8,516 bases of DNA from Flavobacteriales bacterium CG_4_9_14_3_um_filter_32_8 (GCA_002790175.1 PFUQ01000243.1:1-8516), one strand, 5' to 3'. Counted from the first letter of the stretch, positions 1 through 7,712 are shown. Notes: a model not told the origin generated them from the letters alone. Made by a program: numbers and translations.

Positions 1-1154
1 CACGTATTTAATGAATCAGTATAAACTGCGTTAGTTGTCCAATTTTGTGCACCACATCCAGAATTACAGAAAGAACCACCTGAAGGAAAAGTAGCTGTAA
101 GGCTATCTAAGTATAGATTACTATTACCATTGGTGAATGTAAAAAATTCATTAATTCCTTCTATAGCACCACCACACGCATCAACCAAAATACCTGTAAT
201 TTCTGAACAAATAGGAGCAGAACAAGCAATGGTAGAGGTATTCCCTGTTAAAACTCCAGTTAAAAAGTAATTTTCTGTGCAGTTGATGGTAGTTCCGTTA
301 TACTCAAAAATGGCAAAGTAATATGTTGTAGAAGCAGCTAACCCAGTAACAGTAACACTATTTCCAGCACCATTAAAAACAACAAACTCACCAGCAGCTA
401 TTGTAGCTCCAGAGCCAAAAACTGCATTGGCATTATAATTAGTTTGGTCTGTAGGAGTTCCTACAATTGGAGCTAAAGAAGCAACTACCATTCTTTTTGC
501 ACCATTACCAACTGTCCAGTTTAATAGAATACTACTACAAGTTGTATTTGGAAAAGTTAAGAGGGAAGAATTGGTAGTGGGCTCGGCTGATAGGACACAA
601 TTGCAAAAGTCTTGGGTTGGATTTATATTACCCATTGAATTTGCTGCTGATCCTGCCCATGTGAAATCAGTATAAATTGTACCAGTACCTCCTAGTTGTA
701 GTGAATTACCAACGGCTGATCCACTAGCTTCTGTAACTCCAATATCAGTTGAGCCTAATCCGTTTGCAACATTATTTGTTGCAGTGAAAGTACCTCCGTA
801 ACTGATAAATTGAATTACACTTGAAGTACATGTATTATATAGAACAATACCATCAGGATTACCATTTTGTATTCCACTTATCGAGAACCATACAGCTCCA
901 TAGCCACAACCTTCATCATCAATGGTACCTGATAAGATGGTAGTTGGAGTGTAATTTGCTCCACCAGATCCATTATATAAGTAAATCGTATAACATGATA
1001 AATCTGTACCTGCTAGTCCAGCTATTTCGACCCCTTCATTAGCATCTGCTCCAGTATTATCATAATGAATTTCATTAATAAAAACTGTCTGAGCAAACCC
1101 ACCAAATGAAGTTGTAAGTAAAACTATTATTGATATGATAACCTTCTTAAACAT
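1..1154 (-). CDS. Secreted lamin-tail / FN3-like multidomain protein, N-terminal 384 residues (runs off the window)
   Basis: The reading frame starts at the ATG complementary to 1152-1154 and stays open to the left edge, so the C-terminus is missing. The first 21 residues form a clear signal peptide: MFKK, a hydrophobic run, and a cut before QT (GGFA|QT). Residues 23-185 resemble a lamin-tail domain, with the opening VFINEIHYDNTG followed by an NEGVEI strand, as found in many Bacteroidota surface proteins. Residues about 193-310 look like a fibronectin III-like domain, ending in the typical GLAASTTYYFAIFEYNG strand pair. From about 316 a further module begins with EITGILVDACGG and NEFFTFTNG, a motif common in large T9SS cargo proteins. 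At least ten cysteines are present, which fits an exported protein. It is transcribed divergently from guaA. A C-terminal sorting domain is expected by inference but lies outside the window. No enzymatic domain is visible, so the function is unknown; adhesion or a surface role is possible. Confidence 0.85.
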   Translation of the reverse strand, partial: MFKKVIISIIVLLTTSFGGFAQTVFINEIHYDNTGADANEGVEIAGLAGTDLSCYTIYLYNGSGGANYTPTTILSGTIDDEGCGYGAVWFSISGIQNGNPDGIVLYNTCTSSVIQFISYGGTFTATNNVANGLGSTDIGVTEASGSAVGNSLQLGGTGTIYTDFTWAGSAANSMGNINPTQDFCNCVLSAEPTTNSSLLTFPNTTCSSILLNWTVGNGAKRMVVASLAPIVGTPTDQTNYNANAVFGSGATIAAGEFVVFNGAGNSVTVTGLAASTTYYFAIFEYNGTTINCTENYFLTGVLTGNTSTIACSAPICSEITGILVDACGGAIEGINEFFTFTNGNSNLYLDSLTATFPSGGSFCNSGCGAQNWTTNAVYTDSLNT

Positions 1155-1194
1155 TCTTTATCAAAATGGGTTAAGCGGTTTCGGGAAAAAATAT

Positions 1195-1211
1195 CCCTAT
1201 AGGGTGATCAC
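1195..1211. other. Two overlapping perfect palindromes in the divergent spacer
   Basis: CCCTATAGGG (1195-1204) is a perfect 10-bp palindrome. It shares its last G with GTGATCAC (1204-1211), a perfect 8-bp palindrome. They lie about 40 bp upstream of the minus-strand secreted-protein gene and about 165 bp upstream of guaA. They could be operator sites for the minus-strand gene, but no matching regulator is recognised and palindromes this short can arise by chance. The rest of the 222-bp spacer (1155-1376) is AT-rich, with no ORF or RNA gene that I can see. Confidence 0.2.
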
Positions 1212-1339
1212 TTAAATTAATGCTAAATTAAGCAAAATTTGTTTTGCAACCACTTGATAATGTTAATTTTGAGTTATCTAATTATTAACAATTGTTTAAA
1301 AATAATTTAATCCATTAAAAAGATGATTCAATAAAAATA

Positions 1340-1368
1340 TTGTTTTCAATTTACATCCTTTATCTTTG
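1340..1368 (+). promoter_or_regulatory. Bacteroidota-type promoter of guaA
   Basis: TTG at 1340-1342 is followed by an 18-nt spacer and then TATCTTTG at 1361-1368, an exact match to the -33 TTG / -7 TAnnTTTG pattern of the primary sigma factor in Bacteroidota. The box ends only 8 nt before the guaA ATG. If the start point falls about four bases after the final G, as the -7 name implies, the 5' leader would be about 5 nt. There is no room for a ribosome binding site. Confidence 0.7.
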
Positions 1369-1376
1369 CCGCAATT

Positions 1377-2906
1377 ATGGAGAAATTACTAATCATAGAT
1401 TTTGGTTCTCAATACACGCAGTTAATTGCTCGTAGAGTAAGAGAGTTAAATGTGTATTGTGAAATTCATCCTTATAACAAAATTCCTAGTTTAGATACAG
1501 ATTGGAAAGGAGTGATTCTTTCTGGAAGCCCCTATTCTGTTAGGGAAGAAAATGCTCCAAAACCAGATTTATCACTCATAAGAAAGGAGTTACCGTTACT
1601 TGGAGTTTGTTATGGAGCACAATATTTGGCACAAATTTCAGGTGGCGAGGTATTGCCTTCTAAAATACGAGAATATGGAAGAGCGAATTTATCTTATGTG
1701 AATAACACAAATGAGCTCACCAAAGGGATGAGCAATAATTCTCAAGTGTGGATGAGTCATGGAGATACCATAAAAAATGCTCCCAAAAATGTTGAAATAA
1801 TAGCTAGTACAGTTGATGTAGATATAGCAGGTTTTCAATTTATAGGAGAAAAAACTTTCGGAATACAATTTCATCCAGAAGTTTATCACTCTTCAGAAGG
1901 GATGGTATTGTTGAAAAACTTTGTTGTTAATATTTGTGGTTTTTCCCAAGACTGGACACCAGCTTCTTTTGTGGAATCTACGATTGCTGAATTAAAAAAT
2001 AAATTACAAAACGATAAAGTAGTCTTAGGACTTTCGGGTGGAGTAGATTCTACAGTTGCAGCCACATTATTACATCAAACCATTGGAAAAAATTTGTATT
2101 GTATTTTTGTTGACAATGGATTATTACGGAAAGACGAATTCCAAAGTGTGTTAAATCAATACCAACATTTAGGATTGAATGTGAAAGGTGTTGATGCTAA
2201 AAATAAATTTTATAATGCGTTGGCTGGAATTTCAGACCCAGAAACTAAACGAAAAGCAATAGGTAAAGCTTTTATTGAAGTTTTTGATGAAGAAGCACAC
2301 TTAATTTCAGACGTTAAATGGTTGGCACAAGGAACTATTTATCCCGATGTAATCGAATCTGTTTCGGTAAATGGAGGTGCATCTCAAACTATAAAATCAC
2401 ATCACAATGTTGGTGGTCTGCCAGATTACATGAAATTGAAAGTTGTTGAACCACTTCGATTACTTTTTAAGGACGAGGTAAGAAGGGTTGGAAAAACATT
2501 AGGATTAAATGAAAATTTGTTAGGAAGACATCCATTTCCAGGACCAGGTCTTGCCATTCGTATTTTAGGAGACATTACTCTAGAAAAGGTACAAATTTTG
2601 CAAGAGGTCGATCATATTTTTATCAATGGTTTGAGAGAAGCAGGATTATATGATAGTGTTTGGCAGGCAGGAGCGATTTTATTGCCTGTTCAATCGGTTG
2701 GTGTTATGGGTGATGAACGAACTTATGAAAAAGCAGTAGTATTAAGAGCAGTAGAATCTACAGATGGTATGACTGCTGATTGGTGCCACTTGCCTTATGA
2801 ATTTTTAGCAAAAATTTCGAATGAAATTATTAATAGAGTGAAAGGTGTAAATAGAGTAGTTTATGATATTAGTTCTAAACCACCAGCAACAATAGAATGG
2901 GAATAA
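1377..2906 (+). CDS. guaA: GMP synthase (glutamine-hydrolysing)
   Basis: This enzyme catalyses the last step of GMP synthesis: XMP + ATP + glutamine give GMP + AMP + PPi + glutamate, in the cytoplasm. Residues 1-190 are a class I glutamine amidotransferase. The nucleophile is Cys78 in GVCYGAQ, and the triad is completed by His166 and Glu168 in FHPE. Residues about 195-390 are the ATP-pyrophosphatase domain with the PP-loop LSGGVDST (219-226). The C-terminal dimerisation domain carries HPFPGPGLA and ends in the canonical KPPATIEWE. The length of 509 aa is close to the usual 510-525. The ATG at 1377 is chosen because the conserved LIIDFGSQYTQ begins at residue 5, leaving no shorter option, and the upstream frame has no ATG/GTG/TTG before a stop at 1332. 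All key residues are intact. The LysM-protein gene follows 63 bp downstream without a visible terminator, so the two may be co-transcribed. Confidence 0.98.
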   Translation: MEKLLIIDFGSQYTQLIARRVRELNVYCEIHPYNKIPSLDTDWKGVILSGSPYSVREENAPKPDLSLIRKELPLLGVCYGAQYLAQISGGEVLPSKIREYGRANLSYVNNTNELTKGMSNNSQVWMSHGDTIKNAPKNVEIIASTVDVDIAGFQFIGEKTFGIQFHPEVYHSSEGMVLLKNFVVNICGFSQDWTPASFVESTIAELKNKLQNDKVVLGLSGGVDSTVAATLLHQTIGKNLYCIFVDNGLLRKDEFQSVLNQYQHLGLNVKGVDAKNKFYNALAGISDPETKRKAIGKAFIEVFDEEAHLISDVKWLAQGTIYPDVIESVSVNGGASQTIKSHHNVGGLPDYMKLKVVEPLRLLFKDEVRRVGKTLGLNENLLGRHPFPGPGLAIRILGDITLEKVQILQEVDHIFINGLREAGLYDSVWQAGAILLPVQSVGVMGDERTYEKAVVLRAVESTDGMTADWCHLPYEFLAKISNEIINRVKGVNRVVYDISSKPPATIEWE

Positions 2907-2910
2907 AACT

Positions 2911-2958
2911 AGTTCTCAGTTGGCAGTCGGAAAATTAATAATTTGAGGACTGAGAACT
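2911..2958. repeat. Inverted repeat with heptad pattern between guaA and the LysM gene
   Basis: AGTTCTCAGT (2911-2920) and ACTGAGAACT (2949-2958) are perfect 10-bp inverted arms with a 28-nt loop. The left arm continues as a 7-nt pattern (AGTTCTC, AGTTGGC, AGTCGG). The right arm, read on the other strand, shows the same style (TCAATCT, TCAGTTC, TCAGTCC). This resembles dispersed intergenic CAGTTNNCAGT repeats that I recall from Bacteroidota genomes; copy number cannot be checked here. The long loop and the absence of a T-tract argue against an intrinsic terminator. Confidence 0.55.
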
Positions 2959-2969
2959 GAAGATTGAAT

Positions 2970-4820
2970 ATGAAGAAATTAAAAAGCATAGCAAAAGTTA
3001 TTTTTTTACTACTAACAATGCCTTTAGCATTAAATGTTAGTGCCCAATCCGATTCATTAGAAGTACATCAAATTAATGGAAAGAGTTATTATATACACTT
3101 TGTGGAAAAAGGACAATCACTTTATTTTATTCATCAGAAATACAATGTTCCCTTAGAAATTATCAAAGCTGAAAACCCGAGTGTTGAAGACGGATTAAGT
3201 GTTGGTGAAAAAATATTTATTCCTATAAAAAAAGACCTTTCAATAATAGCTACTGTTGATGGAAACTACATCAATCATGAAGTCCAAAAATTGCAAACCC
3301 TTTATTCCATTGCCAAACTTTACCAAGTAACACAACAAGAAATTATTGCTGCAAATCCAGAAATTAGTGAGGGGCTAAAAGAAGGTCAAATTATTAAGAT
3401 ACCAGTTTCTGGTTTAAAGAATACGAATACAACAATTGTTGAATCTGTAAATCCTACCTATAAAACACATGTTGTTAAACAAGGAGAAACGATATATTCA
3501 TTAAGTAAATTTTACCATACTACAGTTGATTCTATTTTATTAGTAAATGGAGGGCTAACACAAGGATTAAAAATAGGCGAAAAAATTAACATTCCAATTA
3601 AAATTAACCCATCCGAATTGGCAAATAGTAATCAGGCATTAAATGTTCCAATTAATAAAATACAAACTTCGGTTAATAATACTAAAGTGAATAGAAAATC
3701 GGAATATGCTATTGGATTATTATTGCCTTTCTATTTAGAAGAAAATGCAGAAATGGTTCAGCATAGAAGTGCTGTGGAAGAAAAAACAATATATCCAAAA
3801 GCTAGATTTGCTATAGAATTTTATAACGGTTTTTTAATGGCTTTAGATTCAATATCAACAGATAAAATTAGCTTTAAAGTGTATGTTTATGACACAAAAG
3901 GTAGTGATTCTACTCTAATTTATACTATTTTGCAACAGCCAGAATTTAAAAAATTAGACTTAATCGTTGGACCACTTGATTATGATAATTTTAATGATGT
4001 TGCAGATTTTGCATTACAACATCACATTCCACTTATTTCTCCAGTAAAACAAAGCAATAAAACGCTTTTAGGAAATGAATACGTTTTTAAGGCTGTCCCT
4101 TCAAAATCTACCAGCATTAAACAAATATGTACATTAGTTGTTGATAGTTTTAAGACCGAAAATTTATTAGCAATAGAATACGAAAAAGCAAAGGAAAAAG
4201 CTTTAGTTGATTTTTATGTTAAAACCTATAACAATCAATTATTAAATTATAAAGATACATCGGTATATTCTTCCATTAAAACTTTAAAAATAAATTACAA
4301 CATTGCTGACGTGGTGAGTAATTTAAAAAGAGATAAAAATAATGTGATTTTTGTTCCTGCTACCGAACAAACCTTTATTACCAATTTATTTAATTTTTTA
4401 TCTACCACTTTAAATAAAAGAGAATATCAAGATTACAGAGTTACATTGATTGGATTGGAAGAATGGATGAAATTTGAAAATATTGATTTAGAATATTTTC
4501 AACAACTAAATGTACATTATTGTACAGAAAAATTTATTGATTATAATGATTCCACAACAGCTCTGTTTGTTAAAAATTATATCAAAAAAACAGAAACTTA
4601 TCCTTTACAAAATGCTTTCTTTGGTTTTGATTTGGCTTACTATTTTGGTAATAATTTAGTTAAAAATGGTTCTTTGTTTTCGGAAACATCATTAGAACCT
4701 TTCAAAGGAATGTCAATACAGTTTGATTTTGTGAAAACTGGTGTCGAAAGTGGTTATGAAAACATGAGTTCAACTATTGTTCGATTTTATGATTATACCC
4801 TAGAAAGTGTAACACATTAA
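2970..4820 (+). CDS. Exported protein with three LysM domains and a periplasmic-binding-protein-like domain
   Basis: This is a 616-aa protein with a signal peptide (MKKLKSIAK, a hydrophobic core, and a cut near residue 25 at VSA|QSD). Three LysM peptidoglycan-binding repeats follow at about 39-87, 100-146 and 164-211. Each shows the start pattern of a G/Q-rich turn plus (L/I)Y(S/F)I and ends in an IPI/IPV strand. A low-complexity Asn-rich linker (about 212-243) leads to a domain with the look of type 1 periplasmic binding proteins. That domain has IGLLLPFYLEEN, then FYNGFLMALDSI, then LIVGPLDYDN, then IPLISP. By inference it sits in the periplasm anchored to peptidoglycan; no transport partner is encoded nearby, so an ABC-transporter role is doubtful. 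The ATG at 2970 is preferred over a TTG six bases earlier because it begins a clean signal peptide. It probably shares the guaA transcript, since no good promoter is seen in the gap. Confidence 0.88.
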   Translation: MKKLKSIAKVIFLLLTMPLALNVSAQSDSLEVHQINGKSYYIHFVEKGQSLYFIHQKYNVPLEIIKAENPSVEDGLSVGEKIFIPIKKDLSIIATVDGNYINHEVQKLQTLYSIAKLYQVTQQEIIAANPEISEGLKEGQIIKIPVSGLKNTNTTIVESVNPTYKTHVVKQGETIYSLSKFYHTTVDSILLVNGGLTQGLKIGEKINIPIKINPSELANSNQALNVPINKIQTSVNNTKVNRKSEYAIGLLLPFYLEENAEMVQHRSAVEEKTIYPKARFAIEFYNGFLMALDSISTDKISFKVYVYDTKGSDSTLIYTILQQPEFKKLDLIVGPLDYDNFNDVADFALQHHIPLISPVKQSNKTLLGNEYVFKAVPSKSTSIKQICTLVVDSFKTENLLAIEYEKAKEKALVDFYVKTYNNQLLNYKDTSVYSSIKTLKINYNIADVVSNLKRDKNNVIFVPATEQTFITNLFNFLSTTLNKREYQDYRVTLIGLEEWMKFENIDLEYFQQLNVHYCTEKFIDYNDSTTALFVKNYIKKTETYPLQNAFFGFDLAYYFGNNLVKNGSLFSETSLEPFKGMSIQFDFVKTGVESGYENMSSTIVRFYDYTLESVTH

Positions 4821-4899
4821 TAGTTGATTAATAACCGTTGGTATAGCTTTTTAACCCTTTCATATAATTTTATTATTAATTAACAAAATAATTTCTAAA

Positions 4900-4926
4900 T
4901 TGCATCCTAATTCTTCACTAAATTTC
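4900..4926 (+). promoter_or_regulatory. Weak candidate promoter for the T9SS-protein gene
   Basis: TTG (4900-4902), a 16-nt spacer and TAAATTTC (4919-4926) give seven of eight matches to TAnnTTTG if the fixed and free positions are counted together; the final G is C. The box ends 5 nt before the ATG, the same close placement as for guaA and the merR-like gene. The imperfect box and short spacer keep confidence low. No terminator is evident between 4821 and 4899. Confidence 0.3.
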
Positions 4927-4931
4927 ATGAG

Positions 4932-7304
4932 ATGCTAAAAAAGATACTTTTTATTTCAGTTGTTCTATTTCAAACACTTTCGGCTAATGCACAACTTAAT
5001 ATCAATTTAATTGGACAACTAACATTTCCTGGTCATGGCGATTTAAGTGATATTTGGGGTTATGTGGATAGTACAGGAAAAGAATATGCCATTGTTGGTA
5101 CTAATAACGGTACCTCTATTGTGGACATTTCTACCCCATCTTCACCTGTAGAAGTTTTTTTTAGTCCAGGAGCTTCTTCCATTTGGAGAGATATTAAAAC
5201 ATGGAATAAACACGCTTATATTACCAATGAAAGTGCAAATGGACTTAAAATTATTGATTTGTCAAATTTGCCTGGACCAATTACAACTGGAGATGTCTCT
5301 CAATATACTGGTTCAACCTACCCTTTTGCATCAGCTCATAATTTGTATATCGATGAAAATGGATATTGTTATATTTTTGGTGCCAATAATGGAGTAGGAG
5401 GTGCAATTATACTTAACTTAAACCCTAATCCAGAAAACCCTATAGAAGCCGGAAGATATAACACCTACTATTTACACGACGGCATGGTAAGGGGAGATAC
5501 CTTATGGGGAGCAGCAATTAATGACGGATTTTTTACCGTTGTTAATGTGAGTACAAAATCGAGTCCAGTAACCATGGCAACACAAAGTACACCAAGTTTT
5601 TTTACACACAATTGTTGGATTTCTGATGATGGTCAAACACTTTACACTACCGATGAACAAAGTAATGCATTTATTGGAGCCTATAATGTAAGTAACCTTT
5701 CTAACATTAGTGAATCGGATAGGGTTCAATCTAACCCAGGACAATTACCAATTATTCATAATGTTCATTTTATGAATAATTACATCATTACTTCTTATTA
5801 TCGGGATGGAGTTACCATTCATGATGTGAGTAACCCAACCAACATGATTGAGGTAGGAAATTACGACACCTCTCCAGCCTTTTCGGGTAACGGTTTTAAT
5901 GGATGTTGGGGAGTTTATCCTTGGCTACCTTCAGGTTTAATTATTGCAAGTGATATCGAAAATGGTTTATATGTTTTAGGTCCAACCTATACACCCGCAT
6001 CTTTTTTAGTAGGAAATGTTAAAGACTCTACAACAACTTTTAATTTGGATGCGGTTCAAATCAATATTGTTTCCACAACAACTTCTACCAACACCAATAT
6101 TTTAGGGAATTATCAAACAGGTATTGCAACTGCTGGAACTTACAGTATTTCTTTTACAAAGTTTGGATATAAAACTAAAACGATAACAGGCGTTGTACTT
6201 TCTTCTGGAAACACCACTACTTTAAATGTAGAGTTAGTTCCTATCGTACCTTTTACCTTACAAGGACAAATTATTGAAGCTGTTACCCTAAATCCTATTG
6301 CAAATGCGAAAGTGCTTATTACTAACCCTTTGTTTACTACTACCGTTCAAACTAATGCGAGTGGAAATTTTACTGTACCTAATTTCATAGAAGATTATTA
6401 TGACGTTTACATTGGAAAATGGAGTTACAACCAACTTTGTTTGAGTAATCAAAATCTCGATTTAGCTGGAAATACACATGTATTTCAACTAAATACTGGT
6501 TATTATGATGATTTTACTTTTGATTTAGGTTGGACAGTAACTGGAAATCCAACTTCTGGAGATTGGGAAAAAGGTATTCCAGTAGGAACTACCAATGGAA
6601 GTGATTTGGCAAATCCTGGAGAAGACTCCCCAACAGATTGTATGGATGAAGCTTACATTACAGGAAATGGAGGCGGAGGAGCCGGTACTGATGATATTGA
6701 TGGAGGACAAACAACTTTAACATCACCAATTTTTGATATTTCTACTTATGGTGATGCTTATCTTCATTTTGATAGATGGTTTTATAATGGTGGTGGATTT
6801 GGTGGACCAAACGATTCGTTGGTAGTTGAACTATCCAATGGTTCTACTACTGTTGTAATTGATTTTTCTACTGTAAATGACGCTACGATGAGTACTTGGG
6901 CTTCAAAAACCATTCAAGTTTCAAGTGTAATTACTCCAACTGCTACTATGCAATTGATGGTAAGAGCAATGGATATACCCGCAGGGCATGTTTCGGAGGG
7001 AGGTTTTGATAAATTTATGGTGGTAGATTCCTCTCAAGTTGGGATAGTAGATGCTAACAAAAAAGCGAATGATAATTTTATTTATCCTAACCCTTTTACT
7101 GACGAGTTAACAATTAAACTTACCTCAATAGCCAAAGTTGTGCGAGTTGAAGTTTATGAGGTTACTGGTAAAATGATTAATAAAATTGAGTTCAACAACA
7201 CTTCCATTGCCAATTTTAAGAATAATTATACCAATGGAATTTATTTTATAAAAGTTTATGGAGATGGAGTTTTGATTAAAACTCAGAAAATGATTAAGCT
7301 CTAG
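4932..7304 (+). CDS. Secreted choice-of-anchor B family protein with T9SS type A sorting domain
   Basis: A 790-aa exported protein. The signal peptide is residues 1-20 (cut LSANA|QL). Residues 21-350 form a choice-of-anchor B domain, a beta-propeller-like region with LVIVD-type strands such as TSIVDISTPSSP and VTIHDVSNPTN. Its recurring His motifs are AHNLYID (His136), LHDGMVRGD (His182), THNCWISDDG (His226) and IHNVHF (His276). Two carboxypeptidase-regulatory-like beta-sandwich domains follow (about 357-437 and 441-520). A jelly-roll-like, Gly-rich module (about 524-700) contains DDFTFDLGWTVTG and FDRWFYNGGGFG. The C-terminus (about 725-790) is a T9SS type A sorting domain: YPNPFTDELTIKL, then VEVYEVTGKMI, NGIYFIKV and a Lys-rich end. 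It is therefore predicted to cross the outer membrane by T9SS and be released or attached at the surface. The ligand is unknown. The stop overlaps the stop of the convergent merR-like gene. Confidence 0.93.
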   Translation: MLKKILFISVVLFQTLSANAQLNINLIGQLTFPGHGDLSDIWGYVDSTGKEYAIVGTNNGTSIVDISTPSSPVEVFFSPGASSIWRDIKTWNKHAYITNESANGLKIIDLSNLPGPITTGDVSQYTGSTYPFASAHNLYIDENGYCYIFGANNGVGGAIILNLNPNPENPIEAGRYNTYYLHDGMVRGDTLWGAAINDGFFTVVNVSTKSSPVTMATQSTPSFFTHNCWISDDGQTLYTTDEQSNAFIGAYNVSNLSNISESDRVQSNPGQLPIIHNVHFMNNYIITSYYRDGVTIHDVSNPTNMIEVGNYDTSPAFSGNGFNGCWGVYPWLPSGLIIASDIENGLYVLGPTYTPASFLVGNVKDSTTTFNLDAVQINIVSTTTSTNTNILGNYQTGIATAGTYSISFTKFGYKTKTITGVVLSSGNTTTLNVELVPIVPFTLQGQIIEAVTLNPIANAKVLITNPLFTTTVQTNASGNFTVPNFIEDYYDVYIGKWSYNQLCLSNQNLDLAGNTHVFQLNTGYYDDFTFDLGWTVTGNPTSGDWEKGIPVGTTNGSDLANPGEDSPTDCMDEAYITGNGGGGAGTDDIDGGQTTLTSPIFDISTYGDAYLHFDRWFYNGGGFGGPNDSLVVELSNGSTTVVIDFSTVNDATMSTWASKTIQVSSVITPTATMQLMVRAMDIPAGHVSEGGFDKFMVVDSSQVGIVDANKKANDNFIYPNPFTDELTIKLTSIAKVVRVEVYEVTGKMINKIEFNNTSIANFKNNYTNGIYFIKVYGDGVLIKTQKMIKL

Positions 7305-7621
7305 AGTTCTTGTTTTAGTTCAATTAAAAAACCTTTAATTTTTTGCAGAGATTGTACAATCTCTGCATTTTTTATGGTATCTTCTTTATTGCCTTTTAGT
7401 TTTTTCTTAGCTCCTTCTAAGGTAAAACCTCGTTCTTTCACCAAATGAAAGATAACATGGAAATTAGCGATATCCTCTTTGGTAAATAAACGATTGCCTT
7501 TTTTATTTTTTTTAGGTTTAATAATATCAAACTCTTTTTCCCAAAAACGAATTAATGAAGTATTTACCTCAAACATTTTGGCAACTTCACCTATGGCATA
7601 ATATATTTTTGAATCCGACAT
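7301..7621 (-). CDS. MerR-family transcriptional regulator, small single-domain type
   Basis: A 106-aa protein. Residues 6-31 form the MerR helix-turn-helix: YYAIGEVAKMFEVNTSLIRFWEKEF. The wing follows with KNKKGNRLFTKEDI, then the second helical pair with VKERGFTLEGAKKKL (63-77). The C-terminal tail (about 84-106) is a short amphipathic helix that could form the dimer coiled coil. There is no effector domain and no cysteine, so metal sensing as in classical MerR/CueR is not expected. Small proteins of this kind are common in Bacteroidota and their targets are mostly unknown. The ATG at 7621 is preceded by a TAAATTTG box only 4 nt away. It converges with the secreted-protein gene, sharing CTAG at the two stops, and its codons 86-93 carry the palindrome that appears to terminate that gene. 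Confidence 0.9.
   Translation of the reverse strand: MSDSKIYYAIGEVAKMFEVNTSLIRFWEKEFDIIKPKKNKKGNRLFTKEDIANFHVIFHLVKERGFTLEGAKKKLKGNKEDTIKNAEIVQSLQKIKGFLIELKQEL
7344..7373 (+). terminator. Intrinsic terminator of the T9SS-protein gene, inside the merR-like CDS
   Basis: A perfect 24-nt palindrome (7344-7367) gives a 10-bp stem, TGCAGAGATT with its complement, around a GTAC loop, followed by six T (7368-7373). The T-tract lies on the plus-strand side, so it would stop transcripts from 4932-7304 about 40 nt past their stop codon. A weaker all-AT hairpin (AATTAAA / TTTAATT, 7322-7340, then T) sits just before it. On the minus strand the stem is followed by A residues, so it should not stop the merR-like transcript. 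Confidence 0.75.
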
Positions 7622-7625
7622 TTAA

Positions 7626-7654
7626 CAAATTTAATAATTATCTGTTATCCTCCA
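7626..7654 (-). promoter_or_regulatory. Candidate promoter of the merR-like gene
   Basis: On the minus strand TAAATTTG (7633-7626) matches TAnnTTTG exactly and ends 4 nt before the ATG. With an 18-nt spacer the -33 triplet is TGG (7654-7652), and with 19 nt it is GTG (7655-7653), each a partial match to TTG. If used as a -7 box, the transcript would start about one base before the start codon. Confidence 0.5.
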
Positions 7655-7712
7655 CTTTTCTAAGCGTATAAAATAAAACTACTACTTAAAGCATTTGCAT
7701 GGAACCAATCGC

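Noticed and set aside
1232..1247. GCAAAA / TTTTGC hairpin in the divergent spacer
   Set aside because: A 6-bp, mostly AT stem in an AT-rich spacer; easily chance.
1287..1296. AACAATTGTT palindrome upstream of the guaA promoter
   Set aside because: Short AT-rich palindrome, expected often by chance at this composition. No purine-repressor-like site could be argued.
1689..1889. 66-aa minus-strand ORF inside guaA
   Set aside because: It lies wholly within the well-supported guaA frame and shows no recognisable domain.
2911..2958. Inverted repeat after guaA as an intrinsic terminator
   Set aside because: The 28-nt loop and missing T-tract do not fit; kept as a dispersed-type repeat instead.
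2964..2969. TTG start two codons upstream of the LysM-protein ATG
   Set aside because: The ATG at 2970 gives a standard signal peptide and no ribosome binding site favours the TTG.
5502..5744. 80-aa minus-strand ORF inside the choice-of-anchor B gene
   Set aside because: Shadow of a clearly coding plus-strand frame; the Cys- and Ile-rich composition is what antisense translation gives.
6525..6710. 61-aa minus-strand ORF inside the T9SS-protein gene
   Set aside because: Antisense shadow of Gly- and Asp-rich coding sequence, with no domain or promoter.
7267..7284. GAGTTTT / AAAACTC hairpin as a terminator for the merR-like gene
   Set aside because: The 7-bp stem is placed correctly just past the merR stop, but no T-tract follows on the minus strand, and it lies in coding sequence of the opposite gene.
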